Assembly: GCF_013307245.1 (NCBI RefSeq)
Contig: NZ_CP028941.1
Coordinates: forward strand, 868,001 to 932,000
From: Polynucleobacter antarcticus
GTDB lineage: Bacteria > Pseudomonadota > Gammaproteobacteria > Burkholderiales > Burkholderiaceae
Direction: 5' to 3'
Length of the DNA stretch: 64,000 nt
Shown: piece by piece, positions 1 to 7,092 of the stretch
How the letters are laid out: every line of letters starts with the position of its first letter
How positions within the stretch are numbered: position 1 is the first letter of the stretch
Program-made: the position numbers and the translations under genes
Notes under the pieces: model-generated
What the model saw: the letters and a program-made list of their open reading frames with translations, nothing else
What the model was told of the DNA's origin: nothing
Databases searched by the model: none

Positions 1-338
1 ATTTTTTGCTGCATTAAGCGACTATAAAACTTATGTTGGCACGCAATAATAGCCAAGGGATCATTGCCGGGTAGGCCTAAACGCTGCGCTAGTACTGCAG
101 CAATTAACGTACCAAATTGCTCATGGTTACTAACAATACCATCGACCCCAAGAGGTCGGTACTTATATTCTAGTTGATCAATATAACGTACAACATTAAA
201 GCTAAGAAGTTGCGCATTTTCTGGAAAGCGAAATAAATCAAACCCTTCAAAGTAAAATTGGTAATGACTGGAATAGTGTTGTGCTTGTAGCGCAATTTGA
301 TCCCAATCTTTTGCAAACAAAATTAAGATTTTTTTCAT
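1..338 (-). CDS. ATP-grasp-like protein, N-terminal part (runs off window)
   Basis: Only about the first 112 residues are in the window; the reading frame is open to base 1. The translation starts MKKILILFAKDWDQ and later has LPGNDPLAIIACQHK followed by YSRLMQQ. A short Rossmann-like start followed by LPG, a Cys-Gln-His-Lys stretch and Ser-Arg is typical of the pre-ATP-grasp region of carboxylate-amine/thiol ligases and biotin-carboxylase-like proteins. The start ATG (336-338) overlaps the TGA of the upstream SRPBCC gene (ATGA), which suggests translational coupling. The catalytic ATP-grasp domain lies outside the window, so the substrate is unknown and the family call is moderate. Confidence 0.6.
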   Translation of the reverse strand, partial: MKKILILFAKDWDQIALQAQHYSSHYQFYFEGFDLFRFPENAQLLSFNVVRYIDQLEYKYRPLGVDGIVSNHEQFGTLIAAVLAQRLGLPGNDPLAIIACQHKFYSRLMQQK

Positions 339-943
339 TTACATTGCTCTGGAATGAAACCTGCCTTGCTTGTAGCTTTCTGTAACATTTTCTCAAAGCG
401 CTTTTCAATACGGGCATTCATAAAATACTCAATAACAAACAAAGGAATTGCTTGATCAGGCAATATAAATGCGGTGTAACTAAAAAGTGTGCCATTCGAT
501 TTTGGAGTTAAGCGCCAAGAGCCGCGATATTCCTTAAAGTAGCCTTTAACCTGTTTAAGGTCCATACCATATGAAGGTAATTGCGTGTAATCGATGACTG
601 ATTCAAATTGAGTTGAAAAAAATAGAATCTTGTCCTCAATTTGCTGTTCAACTCGTATCCTGTTTTCAGACAAGCGTGTAATTTTGCTGGCTCTAATGCC
701 TTCAGATTGCTCACTTTCTGAAAAATCAGTCAATAAAGCATAAGCTTGGCATTGACTGAGTGGAGCCAGATAACTTGCATGCACCTCAAAACCACCATTG
801 ATTTGGGAAATTGCAATAGTAATAGCGCCATTTTTATCGCTATTACTTGCTAGGGCTACGCTGTCCCAAACAGGGTAGCTTGCGAATAGGGACATTAATA
901 TCGTCTTTGCAGATGATCTCAATAAATGAATCAAGGGCTTCAA
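335..943 (-). CDS. SRPBCC/START-like exported protein
   Basis: A 202-residue protein with a hydrophobic N-terminus (about residues 1-33), so probably exported. The remainder has the SRPBCC (polyketide cyclase/START-like) pattern: FEVHASYLAPLSQCQAYALL (helix after the first strand), LTDFSE, then strands around RIRVEQQIEDKILFF, a GSWRLTP turn and a C-terminal amphipathic helix with RIEKRFEKMLQKA. It lies 7 bases after ccdA and overlaps the next gene by 4 bases, so all four genes form one minus-strand unit. A clear paralogue is at 16433-16996. Proteins of this fold bind hydrophobic ligands; the ligand here is unknown. Confidence 0.75.
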   Translation of the reverse strand: MKPLIHLLRSSAKTILMSLFASYPVWDSVALASNSDKNGAITIAISQINGGFEVHASYLAPLSQCQAYALLTDFSESEQSEGIRASKITRLSENRIRVEQQIEDKILFFSTQFESVIDYTQLPSYGMDLKQVKGYFKEYRGSWRLTPKSNGTLFSYTAFILPDQAIPLFVIEYFMNARIEKRFEKMLQKATSKAGFIPEQCK

Positions 944-950
944 TTAAGCG

Positions 951-1679
951 TTAAAAAGTCGTTGTTAATTCAGTGAGCCAGTCAGGAGAGTGTTTTAATA
1001 GGAATGCTTCAAGTGGCTTATCGCGGCCTGTGATTACTAGTAAGCTGATGACGATAAGAAAGCCACCCAGCAGTTGCTTTCCTAACTTACCAGTGCTACC
1101 CAAACTTCCCTTTACCCTTTGCATAGTAGCGCGTGATAGCACGCCAAGTAGCGCTAGCGGTAAACCAGCGCCAAACCCAAAAATAGCCATGACCAACACA
1201 ATCTTTCCTAAATCCTTACCCTGGCTAGCTAAGGTAATTGCAGCCCCAAGGGTAGGGCCTACGCAGGGCGTCCACACTAAGCCTAACAGCGCACCAATTA
1301 AGAACTGCCCAAATAAACCATCGACAGTTACCTTCGCTAACAAGGTGTTACCAGTTCCACTGAGACCCGACATTGCAATAGCAAAACGCTCCTGTAATTG
1401 GGTGGAAATCAATACAATTCCAATCATGCCCATGATGATTGCAGCAAATAAACGAAAGCTATCCTGTGCAAAACCAATGCTAGATCCTAGGCTGGCAAGA
1501 GCAGTTCCAATGACTGCAAAAGAGACGGTTAGGCCGCCAGCCAGAGCGAACGGCCCAAATCGATGTTGATGGGCAGCTGCCCCAATAATAATAGGGATCA
1601 AAGGTAAAACACATGGGGAAAGGGTGGATAAGATTCCGGCTAGGAATGCAAAAAGAAAAGACCCAATCCCAAAATCCAT
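951..1679 (-). CDS. CcdA-type thiol-disulfide membrane transporter
   Basis: A 242-residue polytopic membrane protein of the CcdA/DsbD transmembrane-domain family. These proteins pass electrons from cytoplasmic thioredoxin to periplasmic thiol proteins. Two symmetry-related cysteine motifs are visible: LSTLSPCVLPLIP near residue 22 and LGLVWTPCVGPTLG near residue 138. Six hydrophobic segments are expected. The ATG shares one base with the TAA of the upstream thioredoxin gene (TAATG), so the periplasmic thioredoxin next door is the obvious partner. The client could be cytochrome c assembly or general periplasmic reduction; the sequence does not decide between them. Confidence 0.88.
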   Translation of the reverse strand: MDFGIGSFLFAFLAGILSTLSPCVLPLIPIIIGAAAHQHRFGPFALAGGLTVSFAVIGTALASLGSSIGFAQDSFRLFAAIIMGMIGIVLISTQLQERFAIAMSGLSGTGNTLLAKVTVDGLFGQFLIGALLGLVWTPCVGPTLGAAITLASQGKDLGKIVLVMAIFGFGAGLPLALLGVLSRATMQRVKGSLGSTGKLGKQLLGGFLIVISLLVITGRDKPLEAFLLKHSPDWLTELTTTF

Positions 1680-2059
1680 TAAATAGCCTGCCTAGCCAAT
1701 TTTGATAAAGCAACTTCCTTTGTATCGCCAGTAGCACGTACTACCTCTTTGCCATTTTTATAGACAATGACAGTACTTTGTGAGCGAACTTTTAAGGTCT
1801 TTAATAGGTCTTTTTGAGTATCAAATTCCACTTGATAAAAAGTCACATTTTTATACTCTGGATCTTTCATCAGTCCAGTAAATACTTTATCTTGTGATTT
1901 ACAAGTTGAACACCAGTCTGCATGAACAGAAATAATCGCAGACTTACCTTGTTTTTCGATATTGGTAAGCTCGGCTTCCGTCATGAGTTGACCTGCAGCA
2001 AAGGCGGATGCGGTAAAAAATAACAAGCTAGCTAAAAAAGACTTAGATACCAATTTCAT
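1679..2059 (-). CDS. Periplasmic thioredoxin-family protein
   Basis: A 126-residue protein with a signal peptide (MKLVSKSFLASLLFFTASAF, then AAG) and a thioredoxin domain. The active site is HADWCSTCKSQ, a CxxC motif at the start of helix 1; the following QVEFDTQKDLL and STVIVYKNGKEV match the thioredoxin beta-strand region, although the cis-proline position is not obvious. It is the first gene of the unit with ccdA, SRPBCC and ATP-grasp. Inferred role: a periplasmic oxidoreductase kept reduced by CcdA. Confidence 0.88.
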   Translation of the reverse strand: MKLVSKSFLASLLFFTASAFAAGQLMTEAELTNIEKQGKSAIISVHADWCSTCKSQDKVFTGLMKDPEYKNVTFYQVEFDTQKDLLKTLKVRSQSTVIVYKNGKEVVRATGDTKEVALSKLARQAI

Positions 2060-2503
2060 AATTATTCCCCTTTAGATATTTCGTTTTATTAAAAATAAAG
2101 CATTTTAAAAATAAGATATTGCTTTTAGCGCCACACCATAAAGTCAGATCTTTTTATATGGTAAATGATTACAGTAAAATTGGTCGAGGATGGATCGTGT
2201 TGGGCATCCGCACCTACAGTGGCCAAAGAATTATTTCGACAATTTGGCGCCCAATCTCGTTTTAATGCACCAAATAGCATCTTTTGCTTAGGCTTGATAG
2301 AGTTAGGGCCTTAACTAGGCGCTCCAGCAGCAAAGAGTTGGTCATCCGGTTTATATAGTTCTTTATTCAGAACTCAATTTCAGCCCCAAACTACCGATTT
2401 AAATAGACGCCCAAGTAACCACGACATGTTCCAAGGCCAATTACGCACGTTCGAATCGTGCTGGGCAGGCCAAACTCTCCGAATTAAATGAGTTTGAGCT
2501 TAT
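2060..2503. other. Gap with a possible small ORF and a repeat copy
   Basis: 444 bases between the thioredoxin gene and the toxin gene. A 49-codon plus-strand reading frame at 2165-2314 (starts MITVKLVEDGSCWASAP, TAA stop) has protein-like composition, but I recognise no family and see no good ribosome site. It may be the remnant of a gene. The right half (2358-2475) is a copy of the tRNA-like repeat listed separately. Confidence 0.4.
2358..2475 (+). repeat. 118-bp intergenic repeat, copy a (tRNA-like 3' end)
   Basis: Aligns without gaps to 3140-3257 (about 95 of 118 bases by eye). The last 25 bases (2450-2474) are identical to 3232-3256 and 8487-8511. In this copy the end can fold like a tRNA T-arm: GCACG, loop TTCGAAT, CGTGC (2445-2461), followed by TGGGCAG, G and CCA, i.e. 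a 3' acceptor strand, discriminator base and CCA. No matching 5' half of a tRNA is present. It lies downstream of the toxin gene. Confidence 0.75.
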
Positions 2504-2833
2504 TTAGGAGATAAAAGGAATATCAACCTCTAAAAATGCGTTAGGTGTGGCCTTTTCAATTGCATCGAGTACACCACTTAAATGGGATTTAATTCTTGGC
2601 CAGCTAGTAGTACTTAAAACAACGATAGCAATCTTTCTATGGCTTAGATTTTGTTGGTACTGTAGATTGGTATCCGTAGTGATAAAAATCTTAAAATCAT
2701 TTGATTCTGCAGCTGCTAGCAATTCTCCATTTTTCAAAGTAGACCAGCCTAGCTCATAGGCTGTAGTCACTTGGCAGTTTGGGAGATAGTCTCTTAAAGG
2801 TACAGGAGTACCTTGATCAAATAAAACCTTCAC
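2504..2833 (-). CDS. DUF5615 PIN-like toxin
   Basis: A 109-residue protein starting MKVLFDQGTPVPLRDYL, with ITTDTNLQYQQNL in the middle. The early Asp (KVLFDQ) and the TTDTN aspartate are the acidic positions of PIN-like/Mut7-C folds, and the length fits DUF5615 family toxins. Its ATG overlaps the end of the upstream DUF433 gene by 4 bases (ATGA), the usual antitoxin-then-toxin order. Expected role: an RNase-type toxin held inactive by its partner. The catalytic activity is family knowledge, not seen here. Confidence 0.8.
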   Translation of the reverse strand: MKVLFDQGTPVPLRDYLPNCQVTTAYELGWSTLKNGELLAAAESNDFKIFITTDTNLQYQQNLSHRKIAIVVLSTTSWPRIKSHLSGVLDAIEKATPNAFLEVDIPFIS

Positions 2834-3051
2834 GCAGCAGTAAGCGAGTTTTTAGCAGCAAAGTCTAAGATTGCTTTAACTTGTTCAATCTTAATTCCAG
2901 CAAAAATTTCCGTAAACTCTTTGAGCGTGACACCATCCTCTAGATTTTCAAAAAGAGCTGAAATCGGCACACGCGAGCCAGCAAAGACCAAGGCACCGCT
3001 TACCCGATCTTGGGTGCTTTCAACTGCCGGACAATTTGACCAATTAATCAT
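2830..3051 (-). CDS. DUF433 antitoxin
   Basis: A 73-residue protein with the DUF433 pattern: VSGALVFAGSRVPISALFEN (here the common GxPxIxGTRVPV motif is altered) followed by LEDGVTLKEFTEIFAGI and a final helix. DUF433 proteins have a winged/Myb-like fold and pair with DUF5615 toxins, as here. It is the first gene of the two-gene operon and overlaps the toxin by 4 bases. The pair sits between two direct repeats (2358-2475 and 3140-3257). Confidence 0.8.
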   Translation of the reverse strand: MINWSNCPAVESTQDRVSGALVFAGSRVPISALFENLEDGVTLKEFTEIFAGIKIEQVKAILDFAAKNSLTAA

Positions 3052-3139
3052 GACTAAATAGTAGCATTTAGTAAAAAAGAAGTCATATTAAATTGAGTTA
3101 TTTTGCTTTGTGACCACTCGATTTAAGGGGTTAAACAGC

Positions 3140-3257
3140 GTTCTTTACTCAGAACTCAATTTCAGCCCTAAGCTACCGATTTAAAAAGGCTCTTAAGAGA
3201 CCGCGATTCGTATCAAGACCAGGCGCGCTGGTTCGAATCGTGCTGGGCAGGCCAAAC
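3140..3257 (+). repeat. 118-bp intergenic repeat, copy b
   Basis: Same length and phase as copy a. Its last 69 bases also match copy c (8443-8511) at about 59 of 69 positions. It is followed by CTTGCAAGTAAATGA, which also occurs almost unchanged at the very end of the antiporter gene at 5689. It lies upstream of the antitoxin gene, so the toxin-antitoxin operon is bracketed by direct repeats. Confidence 0.75.
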
Positions 3258-3281
3258 TTGCAAGTAAATGAATAGGGCAAT

Positions 3282-3370
3282 CGATTGGCTTGACTGTGAT
3301 CAGGACTGATCCGTTATGGGGGCTCGTCATTTAGTGTCGGTTTAACCAGACGCTTGATGGGGTGGGGCAG
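3282..3370. repeat. Hairpin repeat module, copy b
   Basis: Shares with 8537-8653 the string TGTGATCAGG, then a near-identical GATCCGTT and a GGGGCT block, ending in a hairpin (3333-3354: AGTGTCGG, loop TTTAAC, CAGACGCT). The hairpin has one mismatch and keeps the same loop length of six bases as copy c. Partial copies occur near 9.15, 14.15 and 15.73 kb. The function is unknown. The gap 3052-3404 holds nothing else that I recognise. Confidence 0.65.
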
Positions 3371-3404
3371 CACTAAATGAGGCGTAGTTCATCGCCTAGA
3401 ATTT

Positions 3405-4439
3405 TTAAGGTACCAAGCTCAAGAATAGATAGCCTATAAAAATAATGATATGTACTACGCCTTGTAACAAAGTAGTTCGACCAATCGCTAAAGTAAGCGC
3501 ACCAATAAAAAGAGAGAGGTAAAGTAGGACCATATTGAGGCTGCTGATGCCTAAACTTAATGGCAGATCTAATAAAATAGCAATAACCGCTACTGTGGGA
3601 ATGGTAAGTCCAATGCTAGCTAAGCCTGAGCCTAATGCTAAGTTCAAACTACTTTGTAGGCGATTGCCCATTGCCGCTCGCACAGCGGCATAACCTTCTG
3701 GAAGCAGCACTAGAAGTGCAATAGCAATTCCGACAATGGTCTTAGGAGCATCCGCAGCTTTTACGCCCGCTTCAATTGCAGGGCTTAATGCTTTTGCTAG
3801 TCCAACTACCAACACTAAACATACTAGAAGGAGTGCGCAGCTGACAGCTGTTCTGAGATTACTGGGTTTTTCAGCATGAATGCTTTCATCAGCGATGATG
3901 AGATCATCAATTTTTGGTAGATAGTAATCGCGATGGGATACAGTCTGAAAGAATATAAATGCAATATATAGTGCTAATGATGCAATTCCGGCAAAAGCAA
4001 GTTGGCTTTGAGTAAAGTTAGGCCCTGGAGAGCTAACAGTCACTATTGGCATGACTAAGGTAAAGGTAGCTAGGGCAGCGAGCACTGCTAATGCCGAGTT
4101 GGTCCCTTCATTACGAAAGATCATTTCATAATGCTTTAGGCCGCCAACAAAAATACATAAGCCGATGATGCCGTTCAGCACAATCATGACAGTTGCAAAG
4201 ACAGCATCACGAGCAATAAATTCAGAGCCTTCTTGGCCGGCAATCATCATTGAAATAATCAAGGAGGTTTCAATAATAGTCACACTAATGGCAAGCACTA
4301 GAGTGCCATAGGGCTCTCCTGTTTTGTGCGCAATAAGTTCGGCGTAATGAACTGCCGCTAAAACAGCACCAATCAAGGCTATAGCAAGAAGGCTAATGAA
4401 CCATGTTGTACTAAGCAAAGGTGTAAAAAATTCAATCAT
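3405..4439 (-). CDS. ChaA-like calcium(sodium)/proton antiporter
   Basis: A polytopic CaCA-superfamily protein of about 344 residues from this ATG; a TTG seven codons upstream (4460) is an alternative. Two inverted alpha-repeats are visible: a first acidic motif LVLAISVTIIETSLIIS, and a second VLLPEGYAAVRAAMGNRLQ followed by SLNLALGSGLASIG. These glutamate/asparagine stretches form the ion site in CaCA exchangers. Expected role: cation efflux across the inner membrane, driven by protons. It is divergent from a second CaCA gene at 4601, with a palindrome between them. Confidence 0.82.
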   Translation of the reverse strand: MIEFFTPLLSTTWFISLLAIALIGAVLAAVHYAELIAHKTGEPYGTLVLAISVTIIETSLIISMMIAGQEGSEFIARDAVFATVMIVLNGIIGLCIFVGGLKHYEMIFRNEGTNSALAVLAALATFTLVMPIVTVSSPGPNFTQSQLAFAGIASLALYIAFIFFQTVSHRDYYLPKIDDLIIADESIHAEKPSNLRTAVSCALLLVCLVLVVGLAKALSPAIEAGVKAADAPKTIVGIAIALLVLLPEGYAAVRAAMGNRLQSSLNLALGSGLASIGLTIPTVAVIAILLDLPLSLGISSLNMVLLYLSLFIGALTLAIGRTTLLQGVVHIIIFIGYLFLSLVP

Positions 4440-4466
4440 CGTTTTGAGTAACACTATCAATAAGGG

Positions 4467-4484
4467 ATGGGATCATAATCCCAT
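4467..4484. promoter_or_regulatory. Palindrome between divergent antiporter genes
   Basis: A perfect 7-bp inverted repeat, ATGGGAT, spacer CATA, ATCCCAT, in the divergent intergenic region of the two cation antiporters. Its position suits an operator controlling one or both genes, but no regulator is adjacent. Confidence 0.4.
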
Positions 4485-4600
4485 TATGCAGGCCAATAGT
4501 TGGTTCGGTGAAAAACCTGAATAATTTTAAAACAAACACCCCGTTTCATGCTGGAAAGTCCCTGAAGTAGTGTCGGCAAATTAATGCCATACTAGACGCT

Positions 4601-5689
4601 ATGATGACTCACGGATTACTTTTTATTGCTGGACTTGCAGCCTTATTCATTGGCGCAAATGCCCTGGTACATGGGGCTTCTAAGTTAGCGCTATCGCTTG
4701 GTATTCAACCCTTGGTAGTGGGGCTAACCGTTGTCGCATTTGGAACTAGTGCCCCAGAGATGGCGGTGTCTACTGGTGCAGTTATTAACGGTCAAGCTGA
4801 TATTGCAATCGGAAATGTGGTGGGCAGTAATATTTTCAATACCCTTTTTATTCTGGGCCTTAGTGCCTTGATTGCACCTTTAGTTGTGCACTCCCAACTC
4901 ATTCGGCAAGAGGTACCAGTAATGATCGGAACGATCATGCTCCTTGTTGCCTTAAGCTTGGATGGCATTATCAGTATTCAGGATGGCGGATTACTATTTT
5001 TTCTAATGATTGCTTATACCGTTTTTTTAATCCGGCAATCTCGCCAAGCGCCAGCAGATCAAACCTCAGAATTTGATTTAGAGTTTACGAAAGCCAAACC
5101 AAATGCATGGGATTCAAAGTGGCCAATTCAAGTGGGTTTGATTATTTTTGGTTTAGTGTTTTTGGTATTGGGGTCCGATTGGCTTGTTACTGCTTCTATT
5201 ATGTTTGCCAAATTAATGGGAATCAGTGATTTAGTGATTGGACTTACCATTGTTGCGGCTGGAACAAGCATGCCAGAAGTGGCCGCCTCTCTAGTAGCAG
5301 CATTTAAAGGTGAGCGTGATATTGCTATTGGTAATGTCATCGGGAGCAATATCTTTAATGTATTGGGCTCCCTTGGTTTAGCTGGTTTGGTTTCCGGCTT
5401 GACTGGTATGGCGGTAGCGCCATCCTTACTCACTTTTGATCTATGGGTTCTTGCAGCTGTTTCTTTGGCATGTTTACCTATCTTTCTATCTGGCAGAGAG
5501 ATAGCCCGTTGGGAAGGTGGCGTTTTTCTGATCTATTACATTGCCTATGTGACCTATATGATCATGTCAGCACAGAGTCACGATACGCTGCCCCAGTTTT
5601 CTTCTGTAATGCTGAGTTTTGTACTCCCACTCACGATTATTACGCTAGTTGTATCGCTGCTGGGCAGGCCAAAACCTTCAAGTAAATGA
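4601..5689 (+). CDS. YrbG-like calcium/sodium antiporter
   Basis: A 362-residue CaCA exchanger with two alpha-repeats: VAFGTSAPEMAVST with AIGNVVGSNIFNTLFILG (first), and VAAGTSMPEVAASL with AIGNVIGSNIFNVLGSLG (second). These GTSxPE and GNxxGSN motifs are the family signature and carry the ion ligands. The protein is longer than typical YrbG proteins because of an extra C-terminal hydrophobic segment. The last dozen codons coincide with the intergenic repeat sequence (GCTGGGCAGGCCAAA), so the C-terminus seems to be read from a repeat copy. An IS30 element begins 27 bases after the stop. Confidence 0.87.
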   Translation: MMTHGLLFIAGLAALFIGANALVHGASKLALSLGIQPLVVGLTVVAFGTSAPEMAVSTGAVINGQADIAIGNVVGSNIFNTLFILGLSALIAPLVVHSQLIRQEVPVMIGTIMLLVALSLDGIISIQDGGLLFFLMIAYTVFLIRQSRQAPADQTSEFDLEFTKAKPNAWDSKWPIQVGLIIFGLVFLVLGSDWLVTASIMFAKLMGISDLVIGLTIVAAGTSMPEVAASLVAAFKGERDIAIGNVIGSNIFNVLGSLGLAGLVSGLTGMAVAPSLLTFDLWVLAAVSLACLPIFLSGREIARWEGGVFLIYYIAYVTYMIMSAQSHDTLPQFSSVMLSFVLPLTIITLVVSLLGRPKPSSK

Positions 5690-5716
5690 TTACTACGCTG
5701 ATTTACTCAGGCGTAG

Positions 5717-5736
5717 ATTCAAACACGAAGTGCAAC
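5717..5736 (+). repeat. IS30 left terminal inverted repeat
   Basis: ATTCAAACACGAAGTGCAAC; matches the reverse complement of 6747-6766 at 18 of 20 positions. The transposase stop codon (5719-5721) lies within it. Confidence 0.85.
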
Positions 5737-6673
5737 ACGGTTTAAGGACTGCATAAACACTTCATTCGGGGTTTTAAATCCCAACCTCTTGCGAGGACGA
5801 TTATTCAGTTTAGTTTCAATCACTCTAAGCTCCTTGTCTGTCACAGTAGATAGCGGTCTCTTTTTAGGGATGTATTGACGCAGCAGACCATTGAAGTTTT
5901 CATTGGATCCGCGTTGCCAACTCGCAAACGGATCTGCAAAGTAGGTGGTTGATTGCAGTGATTCATCAATTCGGGCATGCTCGGCAAATTCTTTTCCGTT
6001 GTCAAAAGTCAGTGTTTTAACTAGTCGGCTTAAGGGATTCATTTTGGTAATGATGGCATTACTGACAAGCTCTGAGGTTTTATTGTTCACTTTGCTTATT
6101 AAGGCATAACCACTCTTGCGCTCGACTAAGGTCACGATGGCTTGCTTATGGGCAGCGCCAATGACGGTATCGCCTTCCCAGTGGCCGATTTGGGATCTGG
6201 CTTCAATGTGCTGGGGACGCTCGCTGATGGGCCTTCTACCGACGATCTGACCCCTCCGGTCACGGCCACTGGCATAGCGCTTTTTGCGTTTCTTTTGGCA
6301 GCGCAGCTGCTGGTAAAGGCTGCCATCAGCGGCCTTATCGGCGTACACATGGCGGTAGATGGTTTCAATGCTAATACCAACTCTGATTGGCAATTTGGAC
6401 GGGGCTCCATTGGTCCTTTAGGCGCTCCACAGCCTGATCCCAATCAGATGGGGTGATTTGGGCGGCATTACGAGAGCCTTGGGAACGTTCCTCTGCTAAC
6501 AGGCAGGCTTGCCTGGGACGGTAACCCCGATTACCCGTATTGCGAGCAAGCTCTCGGCTAATGGTCGACTTATGTCGATCCAGGAGCTGGGCTATCTGGC
6601 TTTGGGTTTTTCCGTCTTTCATAAGGATATAAATCTGATATCGTTCAGTTTGGCTAAGGTGTTGATAGGTCAT
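5719..6673 (-). pseudogene. IS30 transposase, frameshifted
   Basis: Two overlapping frames together give a normal IS30 transposase. The first (6673 to 6371, 100 residues) holds the N-terminal helix-turn-helix (LSQTERYQIYILMKDGKTQS, then HKSTISREL) and ends WSPVQIANQ before a stop. The second frame (to 5719) resumes at VGISIETIYRHVYAD and contains the DDE core: HWEGDTVIG, LTFDNGKEFAEH and NENFNGLLRQYIPK. The break is around 6375-6390, where the frame shifts by one or two bases. Either the copy is inactive or a rare frameshift is needed; IS30 enzymes are normally made from a single frame. Confidence 0.88.
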
Positions 6674-6746
6674 GGCTACTTTGACTTACCGGCCCCTAAG
6701 CTTTGGATACTAAAACATCCTTAGCCACTAGCCCTAGTTGTTCAAA

Positions 6747-6766
6747 GTTGCACTTCGTAGTTGAAT
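6747..6766 (-). repeat. IS30 right terminal inverted repeat
   Basis: Reverse complement reads ATTCAACTACGAAGTGCAAC, 18 of 20 bases identical to the left end. The same end sequence, 16 of 20 bases, closes the IS30 remnant at 33044-33063. Confidence 0.85.
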
Positions 6767-6819
6767 TCACCTCGTTTAAAGCCACTCAAAATACGTTTTT
6801 TATAAAAAAGAGGGTTAGC

Positions 6820-6848
6820 TTGACAGATATCCTTACATTATCTAGAAT
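6820..6848 (+). promoter_or_regulatory. Sigma-70 promoter of the glycine riboswitch
   Basis: TTGACA at 6820-6825 and TAGAAT at 6843-6848, separated by exactly 17 bases. This is near consensus and lies about 60 bases before the riboswitch. It is just outside the right end of the IS30 element, so the insertion left it intact. Confidence 0.8.
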
Positions 6849-6854
6849 AAATTA

Positions 6855-6908
6855 AGTACCAAGAGTACCAAAAGTATCAAATGTATTAAAAATATTAAGT
6901 ATTGATAT
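6855..6908 (+). repeat. Degenerate 9-bp tandem repeat in the leader
   Basis: Consecutive nonamers AGTACCAAG, AGTACCAAA, AGTATCAAA, TGTATTAAA, AATATTAAG, TATTGATAT run from just after the promoter to the first base pairs of the riboswitch. The copies decay in the 3' direction. They would be transcribed as an A/U-rich unstructured spacer. Confidence 0.6.
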
Positions 6909-7088
6909 CGGGAGAGACTGCATTGAGTTGCGGCGCCGAAGGAGCAACCGCCCCGGAAACTCTCAGGCAAAAGAACCGGTATCTCTTAAATCTCTGAAGA
7001 GCCTTTGACGCACGTCCGTTAAAGCACCGCAGGAGCAAGCGCTAAAGCATCAGCGTGAATCTCTCAGGTCCAAAACAGAGGGGGCGTT
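6909..7088 (+). promoter_or_regulatory. Tandem glycine riboswitch
   Basis: Two consecutive aptamers. The first has GGGAGAGACTGC, GGCGCCGAAGGAGCAA and CTCTCAGGCAAAAGAACCG. The second has CTCTGAAGAGC, GCACCGCAGGAGCAAGCGC and AATCTCTCAGGTCCAAAACA followed by GAGGGGG. These are the hallmark conserved blocks of the gcvT-type glycine riboswitch. The final strand of the second aptamer (7078-7084, GAGGGGG) is also the best Shine-Dalgarno sequence for the ATG at 7093, so ligand binding probably affects translation initiation. The downstream gene is an amino-acid oxidoreductase, consistent with glycine sensing. Confidence 0.93.
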
Positions 7089-7092
7089 TGCT

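Larger units (their letters stand above)
5717..6766 (-). mobile_element. IS30-family insertion sequence
   Basis: About 1.05 kb bounded by imperfect 20-bp terminal inverted repeats (5717-5736 and 6747-6766, 18 of 20 bases matching). It encodes one IS30-type transposase on the minus strand, broken by a frameshift. The transposase stop codon lies inside the left inverted repeat. IS30 elements make only 2-3 bp target duplications; none is clear here. A second, degraded copy of the right end is at 32835-33063. Confidence 0.9.

Noticed and set aside
973..1569. 198-codon frame antisense to ccdA
   Set aside because: Pro/Lys-rich translation typical of the reverse complement of a membrane-protein gene; the ccdA frame is clearly the real one.
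6132..6456. Long open frames antisense to the IS30 transposase
   Set aside because: They have no domain features and mirror the codon structure of the transposase; shadow frames.
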